A stretch of DNA of 64,000 nt from contig CP142451.1 of the NCBI GenBank assembly GCA_038049695.1, positions 8,306,001 to 8,370,000 on the forward strand. The letters run 5' to 3'. Position numbers and translations under genes: made by a program. Under the pieces are notes generated by a model. That model was not told the origin of the DNA and ran no database searches. It was given only the letters and a program-made list of their open reading frames with translations. Source of the stretch: Cinnamomum chago. Taxonomy: Eukaryota; Streptophyta; Magnoliopsida; Laurales; Lauraceae. This document shows positions 46,801 to 60,600 of this stretch, in pieces; position 1 is the stretch's first letter; the number at the start of each line of letters is the position of its first letter.

Positions 46801-48290
46801 GGCCTTTTTTCCATTTTTGCAGACTATTTTCCCATGTGTGTGGGGGACTCTCTTTTGGATCCCAGCCCCCCTTGCTGGGTTACAAAAAAAAAAGTCAGTC
46901 GTAAAACATGTTAATTTTTAAATCTAATAGCAAACAAAGATATGATTTTGCCAACCCATTGTCCACAAGATTTATCCTAAACAAATTATGCCACTTGGGG
47001 ACATTTTCACTTATACAGTGGGAGTGAAGAGTGAAGAGTGAAGAGAATGGTCAAAAGAAAAAAAGAAGAATGATCAAATCAAAAGTGTGAAATGACAAAA
47101 AGACATATCATAAATTTTTGTTATTTTGTGGAACAAGAGAATACCTTTTTTTACCTTCTTGGTAAAAAGTCAAGGGCCTTTTGTCATTAGTGGAATGAAA
47201 GGAGTATTCTTTTAACTTAGGAAAAAAAAAAGAGGTGATTTTTAAGATTTGGCCTTTTTTTAATCGACCCCTCTTCTTTTTTTGTCTTTTAAATTAATCA
47301 TTCACTTCACTTCACTCTACAAGTAAATTTCCTCAACATAATTGAATTGGATGTGGACTTTACAAGTAAATTTTGCATTCACTTCACTTCTCTTAAATTT
47401 GGCATGAATGACCAGATTATTTAGAAAAAATGATGTTGTATATGGTGTTGCAAATGGTGTACTTATTTAATCATTCGAGCATTAAAAGTCTTCAATTCTA
47501 AATAAAGCGGGCATAAAACCTATTCTTGGATTTGTGAGAAATTCAAATTTAGGTTTGGGTCCATTCTTATAAGATTTATCCGGATACAAAATTATTACAA
47601 TCACATATTAAAAGTATAGAAGGTTTTAAGGGTCTAAATAACTTGATCTATATTCATATTTGATACTTTATGTTGCATTACCCTATATAATTTGCTAGTC
47701 TCACTTGCAATTTAAAAAAAACAAAAAATTGAACCTCTTTCATCTATTTATAATAATGTGCTCTGCATCTTGTTTCAAATCCATATTCGGTATAAATAGG
47801 TGTCTTAAGTTGACGTCATATCCTAATAACAAATAGGTTCGGTGTTGAATCCAAATCTATATTCAAAATTGATTCTATAAAAGGGTTTGGGTCTTGATCC
47901 ACCAATGTTCCACCCCCCAAATCTGGTCTATTTGCATCATCTGGAGATTATCTTTGAGTTATTATCAGTGGGAGTGCTTAGAACCTGAATGTTTTTATGG
48001 CCAACTATTTTGTAAAATCTAATCAAATTTATAATGGCTCATGGAAAGTTCCTTGCGAAATAATCACCCCCCATGATGCGTAGACACTTCAAAATGATCA
48101 ACATATCATGTAATATTGTATTCGATACTTCACTTTTTATGTGTAAACTTTTTATCTATGATATATCATTCCCTTATCCATGCCATACTAATTTGTGCAT
48201 CATAGATCACCACACTCTTGTATTTATTACTCCAACACATATTTTAAGATCCAGAATCTTTCCAAAAACAAGGCGGCGCATGAATTTTTG
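43900..48290. other. Intergenic, nothing firmly recognised
   Basis: AT-rich and gene-poor. A short GTGAAGA repeat (47026-47047) and A-runs (46599-46619, 46888-46896) are the only clear structures. Fragments resembling Tourist termini occur near 45440-45480 without a partner that I could pair. Confidence 0.4.
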
Positions 48291-48307
48291 GCCATTCCCC
48301 CCACGCA

Positions 48308-48310
48308 CGC

Positions 48311-48344
<34 letters not shown>
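48308..48344. repeat. (TA)n(GA)n microsatellite
   Basis: About nine TA units run directly into about ten GA units. Confidence 0.9.
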
Positions 48345-48940
48345 TACCTAAAAGCATAGGCTTAGGGGGGCCATGGCCCCTCTTAAGTTTTCAAATTGTT
48401 ACTTTTGCTACTAAAATCTTTGTAATTTTTTTATTTTGCCCCTTAAGATGGTAAAAAAAAATTTTAATGATTTTCATTTGACCCCTCTAGTTTCATTTTC
48501 TGGACCCGCCCATGCCTAAAAGTGAGTTTGGTCTGTATTATTTAACGCTAACAAATCATTGTTTAGAGACATCCTTTTCACCAAAATATATATATATAAT
48601 TTTTTTTCCCTGTTGCTTGTCTTCATTTTCATGACAAGACATTATGTTTCAAGATCAAGAATTCTTTCAAAAGAAATGTTCAACTCTCATAAAAGAAAGT
48701 GTCGGTACAGACAAAGAAACTATGTTATCTTTTAATTAACCTAACGACAAAGAAGTAAAGTAGAAAACTCTCTTTTTATAATGATAAAAAGCGCCTTTGG
48801 ACATGTTACTAATTAATATATTCTTCATGTAGAACGTGTCACCTTGTGTGCCTTTGAATTTGAGGAATCATGTCATGCATTGGATCCTCCCAAAAGCTTT
48901 TGAATTTGGGTGAGCTTGCTGATGCAGGACTGACAAGTTA

Positions 48941-50357
48941 GGTGCCGTTTGGCAAGTCTGTTTCTAACCTCTATTTGGACTTAAAACTGATTGGAATAGA
49001 GTTTTTAGCATTTTAGACCGTTTGGCACCTTAAAAGCAAATCTCTATTTGAAGTTGTTTTAAGATGTATTTGCCCCATTTGAAAAAGTTATATTTTGGGT
49101 GAGAATTCAATCGGAGCCTCAAGTCTGAAGCGGAAAGAAATAAGTGATTTTTCTATGGTCAAGTTTGCCCTCTATTGTTTTCTCATATGACAACAATACC
49201 CATATAAAAGTACCCCACTTCCCAATCTCATCTCTTCCTCTCCTGAGAAAACCCTAGCAAAGACGAGATGCTCATCGTCTCCAACGCTCGGTACCTCCCT
49301 AACATCCATCCAGACCATTTTCTAGAATTTTTTATGTTTGGATATGCCATTGATCTGATGGCCACGCTCTTAGTATGATATTGTGTGAAGTAAATGTTTT
49401 TGGAAGAAGAACCTCTTAGAAGTTGGGCTTGTATCTCTACACACAGAGAAGTGGGATTTCTTAAAAGAGGAATTTTGGATCACTGTCTCTATATGCAAAA
49501 AGAAGATGAGCTCATGTCTCTGTGTGCTGCTTCTTAGAAGTGGACATTTTGGACACATCTCTTAGACTCAAATTCCTCTATTGAGCAGATTGTGTTCCAA
49601 TAATAATGCATGCCTAGATACATGATGCTAGTAAATTGGGACAAGAGATGGAAAGATCTCATTATGTAAATGGTTTGACAAAAAAATTACTCATTTTTGC
49701 TCATTGGATTTATTGATTTGATGAAAAATTGCACATGGGTTTGATGTTGTTTCCTATTATTTTTATTAAATAATTAAAGTATTGCATATGGATTTTATTT
49801 TCTACTCGTTTCTGAATTTTGTTGTTGGGATTTGAATACATTTTTCTTGATTGAACTCAACTGGAGAGAACGAGGACTGTAGTCTCATACTACGTGTGAT
49901 GGGCAGGATTGGGTTGTTTTGTTATTTCAAAGCGGATATTGATTACACACCGAAGATATTGCATCTCCTTTTTTTTATGAGATTGACGGGTGGGCATTGG
50001 GTCGTGATGGATGTAAAATGCCTTTTAATAATGTAGATTTTGTCATTGCTGGAACATATAACATCATTTTATGACACCTAAAATTCATTTATAAGTTTTA
50101 TGTGGGCCCCTATGACTGTAATATAATTCTATGATAATTCTTTTTTTGAGGAAAAGACAAAAAGTACCCTTCTTATAAACTCTTATTTGTATGTTTACCA
50201 AACAAGTTTTTTCAAATAGATCTAATTGATATGACAGATATACCACGTCTTACCAAACGTTCTATTTGTAGAATAGTCAATTTAGAATAGATCTATATCA
50301 AACAGATCTATTTGAAATAAATCTATTTCAAATGGATAAGACTTGCCAAACAGACCC
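48941..50357. mobile_element. Harbinger/Tourist-like element, 1.4 kb
   Basis: Left end GGTGCCGTTTGGCAAGTCTG and right end (complement GGGTCTGTTTGGCAAGTCT) are inverted repeats flanked by a TTA target duplication (48938-48940 and 50358-50360). It is long for a MITE, but I see no transposase frame. Near 49200-49320 it holds a leader-like CT-rich stretch, AAACCCTAGCAAAG and an AUG frame (MLIVSNARYLPNIHP), which could be a captured gene 5' end. Confidence 0.7.
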
Positions 50358-50739
50358 TTAATGCTTATGCTAGACCCACATCCCTCGAGCTCTTTGGATG
50401 GATTGCTCAGTACTCACCATTTTGAAATGAGTTTTTTCCCCCCAAATGTCTTCTGTGTTTTATAATTTTAGTATAAAAAAAAAGCCCTCTTTTGATTGAG
50501 TGTAGAAGTTGCTTTTCTAACCTTGAGTACAAGTCAATGGAGGTTTTTAATAAGAGTAAGTTTCTCCTCAACTCAAATTGAGAATAAAGTAAGTTCACGT
50601 GTGTGGTGGAGCCCACCAGGGGACTCACACTGGGATGGGTGCCACGTCCCCCAAAATAAGAATTGGGGAAAAACGTGAAAAATAAATTAAATTCAAATTT
50701 TCCTGTGTTTAATACAACACAAGCTTCCAAAAAGTGGAC

Positions 50740-53640
50740 CCACAAAAAAAATATTTCAACCTGTGGTGAGTCAAAATAGATTTCATTAAATGCAATGGAA
50801 GCTTATTCAATTGGTATTCAATGATCATAAATAAGATCTAACACGAAAATCAAATAAACATTAAATGTTAAAGTTGCAGAAAGAATAAAACAATTACTAA
50901 AGAAAGGTTTATCATTAAAGGAAGTTCATCTAAAAAATTGCTAAGATGACGTTTACTCTCATGCAGGCTCAGACGGCTCTGAAACCGTCTTCGGCATCCC
51001 ACTCGGGTTCATCAGTTGGCTCAAACGTTTGAAACGCTTGATCCTCCTCCGTCTCCTGGGTAAAGTAGGACTCGGTACCTATGCACCAAATATTACAACG
51101 TAAACAGCAAGTACATAATCATAATTCGAAATTTAATACAACAACGAGAATAATATAAACGAGAGCGATCATATAGAAGTAATGACAATAATAATGACAA
51201 GAAAGGACGTATAGCCTAATCCAAATAAAACAAAAGGAGCAATATGATTCACACGAAGACAAGTGTCCCCGTTTTGGGTGGTCAACCCTAAATAAATCGG
51301 GAGAGCCCGTCGATAACGTCGGTGGTCATAAACCGATCGAATTAAAAACAAATCAGGATAACCTGTTCACATTCAAAGCGGATTATAAGTGATCCGGTCA
51401 CATCGGTGATCAACCGTTCATATATCGAGCTGCAGTCGTCCATAAATGACCCACATAAACATAAATATATATAAGCATAATAGACCTGAATAATAAAGCT
51501 CCGACACAAGAGTCCTAAATCAAAATAAAGTGCTGGCCATTCCACATCCCATATCATAATCAAATCGTCACACCAAATTTGCCGAGACACTTTATAGTTC
51601 ATAATACACAATAGGGTATGCATCTAAAGGAGTACATATCCTAAATCAACATATATATGCATGCGAAGGTTAATACGTAGATACGAATCGATCCTAAGGT
51701 CAAACATAAGGTCTCGTACCCCATAACCATAGAAATCTCTAATAAATATAAGATCAACGCATCCCTTTTCCATCAATGATGCATAGACCCACTTAAAGGG
51801 TTTTCCAATAGAGATGGGTTGAACTTGAATTCATTAGGATTTGCCCGAGGTCATACGAAGTACTAAACCCTGTGTTAGTGATATACCGTGTGCCCGAACG
51901 GCCGAACGGTATTTACTTGGTCCAAAGAAATAATATTAAAGTACAAAAATATAATTTTAACATATTAAAAACTAAAGATATCATTTAATATTAATTTGCA
52001 ATAATGACAAATAACCTTAGTTTACAACTTTTAGAAAACTTGAGGACCCCATCCAAAACATTTTCCACATTCAAATAGTCAAAGGATTTAATTTGAATTT
52101 ATAAAACAATCAGGGTCTTTTTTCTAATTTTCATAAACTAAAAAGGCCAGTAAATGATTAATGAAACTCAATGGCAAATGGGATGACATCACCCCTAATC
52201 ACTATTGTCTCTCCTATTCACCTAACTACAACATCAGGTCCTTTATTAATACCACATGGGATGACATCATCAGTCATCACCACCACTCTACCTTTCTTTT
52301 ATATCAAGTCAACCCACATGTCATCCTCTCTTTTTCCAAACGTACCTAGGTGAGTGCATGTCCACACTTACACATACACCCCTGGGTCACCGAGTTCCAT
52401 TCCTTCTTCATCTACACGTTCTGTATCAGAACGTCTGCAACAACTTCTCTCGCCTGGGACATGGAGGCTTCTAAAATCGTGGGTCCTGGTGATGGAGACC
52501 TAAATCAAGCCCTACCATCATGGTCGCCCGGCCCTGTATGGCAAAAGGGTCGGCCCAGATCTACGATCAAACCACCCAGTGGGTCCCGCCACTGCCTGAT
52601 GTCCAAACTAGTTATTTTTCCTCAATCACATCTTCTCTGATCAACCTAATGAATGGTGGGCCAGGGAGGGGACCAGCTCCTTTAGGATCGTCCCACCATG
52701 TACGGCCATATGATCGGGCCAGATCTGTGATCCGATCAATCATGGATCCCACAACCTGATTATTTACCAAGGGCCTCTACAAAGTGATCGTGCACAGTTC
52801 AGTGAATCAATTTCCGTGGAAAATCTTGGACAATTAGAAAAGTGTTTTGAAAAACAATTTGAGTAGGTAATGGCAGAAAGTAGAGCCGATTGAATTGGCC
52901 CCAAATCTCCAATGTCATATAACATAAATAATAACATTACTTAATGTGAAGAAGGGGCATCAAGAAGGGTTTCCTACATGAATCAACATACTGATCAACA
53001 AGAAACATATGTATTAAATTCACAAATTATGTTTAGATACTTGCCTTTCACCGGGGTTTGAGGAAAAAGCAACAGATCCTCACCAATACCTAATCCGAGA
53101 TTACCACGGCACTCAATCACAATCCTAACACTAATCTGATATAAGAGATGAGAAAGAGATATCCATGTGATCAGATATATGATATTCCTACCCAAAACCT
53201 AGCATTGGAAAGAAAAAGGGGATAACCCAAGAATACAGATCTACTCCTAATGATTTGAGGAAAGGGTTATCTGAGATGAGAAAGTTGAGCCAAGAATGCT
53301 GGTATCCTCTGATCTTGATTCTGATGGTTGGATCCAAAAGCTGGAATGGCTTGGGAAGTTGAAAGAGGAAGAAGACGAAGAGATTACGAGAGGAGTTGCA
53401 GAGAGATAAGTTGTGAATATTAAAATTAGGGATTATGTTAAGAAGATATCCTTTGGGCGTAAGTTATTGGGTCAAAACTATGGGTCAGGTCATCTACCCA
53501 CTAACCTAACTCACTAAATCACGCATCTAATCTAACGTGTGACCCACTTAATCCTACCCACTTAAATAACTAAAATACATTAAATTAATATAATACTAAT
53601 ATGTTAATAATAAATATAATTAGTGGCGGAGCCGGATCTT
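50740..53640 (-). other. CpG-retaining block, possible LTR-element or gene-like transcript region
   Basis: On the minus strand 53450-53250 reads like a transcribed leader (CTCTCGTAATCTCTTCGTC, CTTCTTCCTCTTTC). Near 51080-50990 a short frame encodes FTQETEEDQAFQTF then EPTDEPEWDAEDGFRAV before a stop. In between, 51100-51900 keeps many CpG dinucleotides, unlike the flanks. I found no terminal duplication, primer site or known domain, so it may be part of a young LTR element or an uncharacterised gene. Not resolved. Confidence 0.3.
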
Positions 53641-54911
53641 ACAATGGGGGTAAGGGGAATTTCAAGGACTCTCTGGGATCTTCCTCTCAATAAAAAATCA
53701 GCCACAACTGTAATTTCTATCATATCCATATGAGCCCAAAAGTTTAATGGTCAATAGTCCATTCGGATCGATACATAGTCGATCCAACGGTCAAATAAAT
53801 TCGGGTTTGACCGAAAGTTAGTGGACATGTGCAATTTAGAGGGGTTATGTGTTTGGTTCATTTAGATGTACCAAAGGTGGGCCCTACAAGCATGAGCTTA
53901 CGAGATTTTATCATAAGCTTGAGCTTAGGAGAGCCTTATTCTTTTAATAAAAACACAAAATATAGAAGGCTTTTTTGAGGTTTTACAAAAGGTGGGGGCC
54001 TTCTTTTTTTTTTTTTAAAAGAATTCTTTCATCGGTTTTTTTTTTTTTTTTTTTTCTAGGGCATCTCAGCTAAGGGGGTTGGACTCCAAGAGGCGAGAGG
54101 AGAGAACCCGCATACGTAAACAGTAAGAAATCACACATGGAAAGAGTTGGAGGAGACCAAGATTGATTCCTAGTCGTCCAGGAGAAAGGCGGGGTTACCA
54201 ACCAATTGAGCACTCGTTCTCCTCTTTTTGTTGTTGAGTGCATGTTTGTTTTGGGGCCCAAGTGTGGTAAACAGTGACTTAACTTAGTTAGGCCCTTGTA
54301 ATAAGGTGAAACGTTTCTGTTTCAGATTGAGTCCAAGGAGTTCATATCTTAAAAGTAAGTTACTGGGTAGAGTTTGTGTGATTCACCATCCTTGATATTT
54401 AGCTAATTACAAAGAACCAGTTCTTTCAAAATGTTTAAACTAAGATCATCAAATAAATGGAGTTTCAATCATGCTAAACAACTATCACCAATTCCTTGGC
54501 TATAATTAGGTAGTTGACAACATTTAATGGATAAAATTTTGCAAAGTGGTAAATTCAAAATCCCCCTTGTGTGCAGTAGCCTGCAACACCCATATAGTCT
54601 CCCCAAGCTGTAGCTCAGGTCCCCAAAAGACATGGAGTCCCTCATCCACCTACAACACTCCTGTACAATCTGCCTCTTGTCTTACCTAAAAGAATCATTC
54701 AAGGGTTCTTATCAAAAGAAATTAAAAAAAAAATAAAACAAAAGCATACAAGAGATTTGAACCCATGTGAATTCTTTCTTTTTTTAGTGACCTAGAGGAG
54801 AGACTATGAACCCATCCCATCTGAAGACACCCAAAAGTCTAGGTAATCTTTAGACTTGTGAATCCTTTTTGTTAGGGTCTTTTTTGGGTGGTCATTTTGA
54901 GGTCAGCATAA

Positions 54912-55431
54912 GGGAATGTTTGTGCAACATTTTTTTGTGGAAAAGTTGACGGTTTTTGGCAGAAAACCCATTTTTCCAATGTTTGGTGCGAAACAATTCC
55001 ATGAAAACGCTTTCCTATATTGTCAGCGTTTTCTTTGATAATGGTGGAAATGAGTTTTCTATGGGGGGTATGGAAAATGGATTTTTTTGGAAAACTTCTC
55101 CCTCTTGTCCATTTCAATCAAAAAAACCATATAACTCTTTCATGTTTTATTTCTTTATATAAATTATTATTTAATGTTAAATAAATAATATACATGTTAT
55201 GTAATTTCTCTTCAAAAAATTATATCACCAAATAAGAAATTTTGATTTTTTATAACGAATTCACAATCGCACCAAACAACATCTGTACCAATTCAATGAG
55301 GAAACTCTTTTTGCACAAAAAATGAATTTATAAATTCTACGGAAATCTTTTTCCGAGGTTTTCATTTCTATGAAATTTACTCCGTGACAATTTTCTCTTT
55401 CCGTAAAAAAGGTGTGTACACAAACATATCC
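54912..55431. mobile_element. Harbinger/Tourist-like MITE (520 bp)
   Basis: Termini GGGAATGTTTGTG and (complement) GGATATGTTTGTG, flanked by TAA on both sides (54909-54911, 55432-55434). Subterminal A/T-rich arms pair further (GGAAAAG, TTTTCC motifs). No coding sequence. Confidence 0.7.
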
Positions 55432-56089
55432 TAAAGAAGAAATGAATGGGCTCATCACAAATCTGCAAAAGATAAAGGGCAAAAAAAGAGAGGAGAAAAT
55501 CATAAACGTTGTCACATGCACAGTTGAGTGGTCTAGGACTCTAGGCATAGGAGATAATGGGCCCCAATGAGAATAGATTAGGCACAGCCATACAGGACAA
55601 ATCCCAGATGCAAGGGATCAACAGAAGCAGGCAGAAGTGATATCATATCTCTGATAAATTTTCCAAAGATTCATGATACTCCATTTGAATTATTTCCTGC
55701 AGTATTCACTTACCTTTTGAGTTTTGACGTTTTCACCTTCCCTCCCTCTAATAAATGATTCTTGAATACAATACGATGTGTTTGTGGGGAATCCAAGTTT
55801 CTGTCCCTTTCTCACTCGTGCTATTCCCAGTTATTGGCACCAGCATATAAATGTATTTGGCGTTTCATCTGCTACTGTCATTTATATCTCACCCAACTTC
55901 ACCAGTTTTTCTCTCTCCTTTTAATTCACTGGGCCCTACTTCTAGTTATTGTTACGTTATGATGTGAGATGATGGAAATTGCAGATACGACACTTCATAT
56001 ATCTAATCTAATCTAATCCCTAAAATGAGAAAAAGGTTTCATGTAAAGTTTTATTTTATAAAATAAAAATAAATAAAATAAGAAAAAAT

Positions 56090-56345
56090 CGACTAAGATG
56101 GTTCTGCCATATTACAAGGCACCCAACGGAGGCACCTATTAAAAGGTGTGACAGCATAAAGATTGCTCATAGTAGGAGAGGGAGAGGGAGACCCAAGAAA
56201 AGTTGGAAAGAAACTATTAAACATGACATTGTCTACATGGATCTAACGGAGGACATGGCCGTAGACAGATTTAATTGGCGTCGTCAAATCTATATAGCCG
56301 ACCCCACCTAGTGGGAAAATGCTTGGTTTGATTTGATTTGGTTTG
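56090..56345 (+). mobile_element. RTE-type LINE 3' end
   Basis: An open frame 56090-56311 encodes the last 73 residues of an RTE-clade reverse transcriptase: LRWFCHITRHPTEAPIKRCD, then RRGRGRPKKSWKETIKHD and LTEDMAVDRFNWRRQI, ending at TAG 56309-56311. It is followed by the short TTTGATTTGATTTGGTTTGAT tail typical of this clade. The element is strongly 5'-truncated, but this part has no internal stop, so insertion may be fairly recent. Confidence 0.85.
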
Positions 56346-57482
56346 ATCCGAACGAAAATTTTTGGCCATTACAACTACTATACGAAATTAATAACTATGG
56401 GTTGGACCCATGTATTATTATAAATGGCTAACATAGCAGTCCTAACCTTTTGATGAGTGGGGCCCACCACATGATGGTCTTGATGAACAATATCTCAATA
56501 TGGAGTGGACCAATTACAACTTTTTTTTTTTTAATATGATTTACCTTGTTGGCAAGAGAGTAAATCTTGAAACTTTGATGGCCTCAAGTCCTGTGTGAAG
56601 TGTGAACCACATTGTCCAATATCAACTGAACCTGCTCAATGATTAATGACTAGGCATGCGAGATGTGACTGGCATGGACAAAATGAGGACTTTAGGCAGA
56701 AGTTAGAATTTTGGGCCCATTTATTCCGGTCTGCCGCTACTGAAGAGCCAAATAATTGGGGTTGGGAAAAGAATCTCCTGTTTGGAGCAAATAAGATCAT
56801 GCTTGGGCCAATCAGGGATTGCCACGGGGTGTTATGTGGTAAAGAAATTATTATTATTTTTTTTCTTAAAAAATAAAAAATGAGATGTCATTGATTTGAC
56901 ATCTCTTTCCCATGTGGCTCCCGAGTGGTTGAAAGAGGAAAATAATCAACCCTATGAAGTCAAACAAGCCATCGACAAGCATCTTTTATGTGGAAAGTTT
57001 TTTATTTACCATTTGGACCGGTACCAAAGGCGGGATCTTCCTGAATTTCACTATTTCTTGTCTTGTTTCTTATAAATGGCATTGATATAGCGCAATATTG
57101 CTTAGGTGTACGGGAGAAAATCATTCTTTATTTTATAATAGGGCTATAAGTATAGAGTGGGTTGCAACCTTAAGACATGGACTTTGATGTGTGTATTTTG
57201 GTGCCTTTGTGTAGTAAGAAATTTCCGCTCCATGAGAGTTTTTTTAATTTTTGCAAGAGAGAGAGAGAGAGGAATTCTATATTCCAACATGACACATGAG
57301 AAATTGATATACACTTTATTGAATAAAATCAATTCATTTTTTTTTATTTAAGAAAATGCATGGCACCTAATTGAGAAGGGGGCTATAAATTAAGAAAATT
57401 AAAATAAATTTTATTTCTGCCGATGCGTTTGTCTGACGAGAAGATTGTGTGATGGAAAGAAAACTGTATTGATTTTGGAAAC

Positions 57483-57618
57483 GGATTCCCTGTTTGGACC
57501 AATCAGGAGGTGCCACATGGGGTTGAGATGTCACATCTCATCTATTAAAAAAAATCTTATCTCCTTAAAAAAAAATATTCCCATGTGGCACCCCCTGATT
57601 GGTCCAAATAGGGGATCC
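57483..57618. mobile_element. Short foldback element (136 bp)
   Basis: Two 39-bp arms, 57483-57521 and 57580-57618, are near-perfect complements (GGACCAATCAGGAGGTGCCA against TGGCACCCCCTGATTGGTCC) around a 58-nt AT-rich loop. A weaker relative with GGCCAATCAGGGATTGCCAC lies at about 56757-56935. GATTTTG occurs on both flanks and may be the target duplication. Confidence 0.7.
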
Positions 57619-57639
57619 AGATCATTTGATTTTGCGCTG

Positions 57640-60600
57640 CCCACTATTCTAATATTAGAAAAAGAAAAAGAATGTTAGGATGATTTTTGTTTTGCCTTTT
57701 TGGGTTTAGACTCTGGAGGTTGAATGGTTCATTGAAGGCCTTAAAAGAATGGATGATTAGGATCTTGATAAGATAGGGTGCCCCATTTTTCACCCCACTC
57801 TAAGATCCTCCTATGTGACCCTATGCACGTGGTTGCATGGGTTTGGGTCCAGTGAAAAAGCTGCTCACAAATTTTAAAATTATTCACAGGGGCTTTAAAT
57901 ATAAAATTGCTGTTCCAACTTTCATTTTCCAACCAAGGAATCCCATGTGAGACTATTGAGACAATTATTTTGACCAGAATATAGAAGTTAACCAATTAAG
58001 GAATGCCACGTAGGATTCCTAACACAGGGGGACATGTAGAACAGCCTAGTGAATCTAAATGCATTGCTTGTCCGATATTTTTGCTGTGCTCTTCTGTCAA
58101 AAAATGTGACACTACAATAGAGGACAATGTGCCTTGGACTAATCTTGCCTTTCTATTTTATTTTAATCTTCTTTGGGTTAGTAAATTCACAACCATGTAA
58201 GAACCTATGGGCATGATCCCTCAAAAATTTTGACCCTTTCATAAATTTTAGCCATCGGATTAGGTGGGCTTTACATCTTAAATTTGATTTTCATGAGCCC
58301 ATGACAAAGAAGATAAAAAGAATGTGATAGAAGTGTCTTGCCCCTACTCATTCATGACCCACAATGGGTCACTATGCAAACACCCCTTCTGCTGCCTTTT
58401 CTTCCCACTTTTTTTTTTTCTGCTTTTTGGCTAACAAAAGCAAAACCAATAGTGTTCATGCTTAGTGCATCCACTTACCATGCTAAGTGTTTCACCTTCC
58501 TTTTGGTTGGTCTAGAATCTTTGTTAATTTACTTTTGGAGCCCCCACGATTTAGGGGTGGACCCATGTGTTATGGGCTAGGGGCTTTAGCCCCCACCCAA
58601 CTTAAAAAATGCCCATAAGGGTTTAAAGCTTGAATAGTCTGGTCCCCATTTTCATTCTCCAATTCCAAAAGACATACTTGACTCTCCCTCTTTCTCAGTT
58701 AATAAATACTCTCATTTCTACTTAGTAAGGTTTTTACATCTCTATAACATATTAAAAGTGACTAAAATACCCCTTCAAATTCTTCATTGAAATTGATAGT
58801 ATAAATTTCAAAACCATGGAATGATGTAGCATTTTCTAATCACAAAAGAAATATTCTTTTCGTGTAAGGCAACTTTACTACTTGTAACCCTTAGTTTTAT
58901 CTCTCTCAATTTATGAAATCTTTATTAAAAAAAAAAAACACGACAATGGAGAAATTATTGATATGTATATTTTTTTTTTAACCAAGGGTGCCTTAGATCA
59001 TTTCCCTCATTTTTTTTATTGATGACATGAAGAAAACCTTCATTTTTCTTACTAAGGGTGTCTTAAATTTTTATTGTTCTGTGCATTTTTATGGTTATGT
59101 CCATGCATAATGATTCAAATGGAGTGGTCTACTTGTTCGTTTTATTTGTTCTTGAAATTTTATTTTATTTGTGGAAATTGATTATTTGAGAATTAAATGG
59201 TTGTGACTAAATGAATATATCTGTTTAAACCAAGTTTTTATAGGCTAAAATTTTGCTCCAACTATCCTTGTTTAGACCATTGAGTGTATATTGGAGTGTG
59301 CATTTCTATGATTATTGGGCTTGAGTACGATATTGATGTATTTCATATTTTTCTCCACTATTCTCAAGTATAGGAGTTCATATCCTTCTCCATTATTTGC
59401 TGAATACATTTTTTCTTGTGTCATTATTAATGTGAAGAAAATACAATAAAATAATAATTGAGTTTTTCAATTGACCATCGTGAGCCCTCTTCAAATAAAA
59501 ATCCTTGGTCCGCCACTGCCGCACATTGGAAGAGGAAGCCATACAGTCGAACGGAGATGCTACACAAATGGGAAGGAGGAGCTCATGTACGTGTGGGAAG
59601 AGTGGCAACCAAGTTAGAACCCGTGGCTGTCCAAGGTTTGAGCCTTGAGTATGCTACCTCTTATCGTATGTGCGGCGGGCTTAATTTCTTCTTGTATGTG
59701 CCAGCTCCTTATGGGTTTTATTTCCATATATGTGCGGACTTCCAATTGAATCCGAACCCCTATATTGGGTTAAAAATAAAAACCTATAATCCCTTCAAGG
59801 ATTGATGGTATCCCCATACATGTTAGAGCAACATGCTCGTATATAGTCACAAATACACTGACACCCTTATCGAAAGAGGATTGATACCTGTTATTTTTCT
59901 CCACCTTCTAGCAGATCTACCCTACCAGGTTATAATAGGATAGGTGAGAACTCTTCCTTTTAACAAGAAAGTTTTTAACTGTATTGATATGAAGCCTCCT
60001 AAACTGTACCATCCACAAATGTATGCATGTTCATGCCTAACATCCACAGTGTTAATGAACATCATTCTTTGCTAAGAAAATATGAAGATTCCTGATTTTG
60101 GATTTGCCTAGAAAGCATATGAGAAGTGATAGGTGAAATCTCCCTAGAGATATTACTGGGACGCATTTTTGTATAGAATGTTTTGAACTTTCTATTTCCT
60201 TAGGGAGTACTTAAATAAACAGACAAAAGTCATTACACAACAGCTGTTTTATCGTAAACCACAATTATGGACTCATAACATGGCAAATAATAAGATTTTG
60301 GTCCTCCAACCAATGCCTCACTCAATTCCATACATGTGGGGCATCACTATTTAATGATACTTGACCGTGGACCTCATCTTTTAGAACAGAGTACCTCTGT
60401 CCTTCTCGCATATCGAGAATTCTTCAGCATTAGAGTATCAAACAATTATAATCTAAATGAATTTTGATTAGGGCCCTTATTAGCTACTTTGCATTTGGAT
60501 GCATGACAATCAAAAAAAGCTAGAGAGGAGATAGTATTTTCTTGTTCTTTCGGGTACCGACAAGGGAGTTGGACTCTTGAGAGACCAGAGTGGCATGAAA

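Noticed and set aside
51342-51623. 93-codon minus-strand frame as a protein gene
   Set aside because: No domain or start context; kept only as part of the unresolved CpG-retaining block.
59458-59805. 115-codon frame as a gene
   Set aside because: No domain, no splice-site support and biased, chance-like composition; left unannotated.
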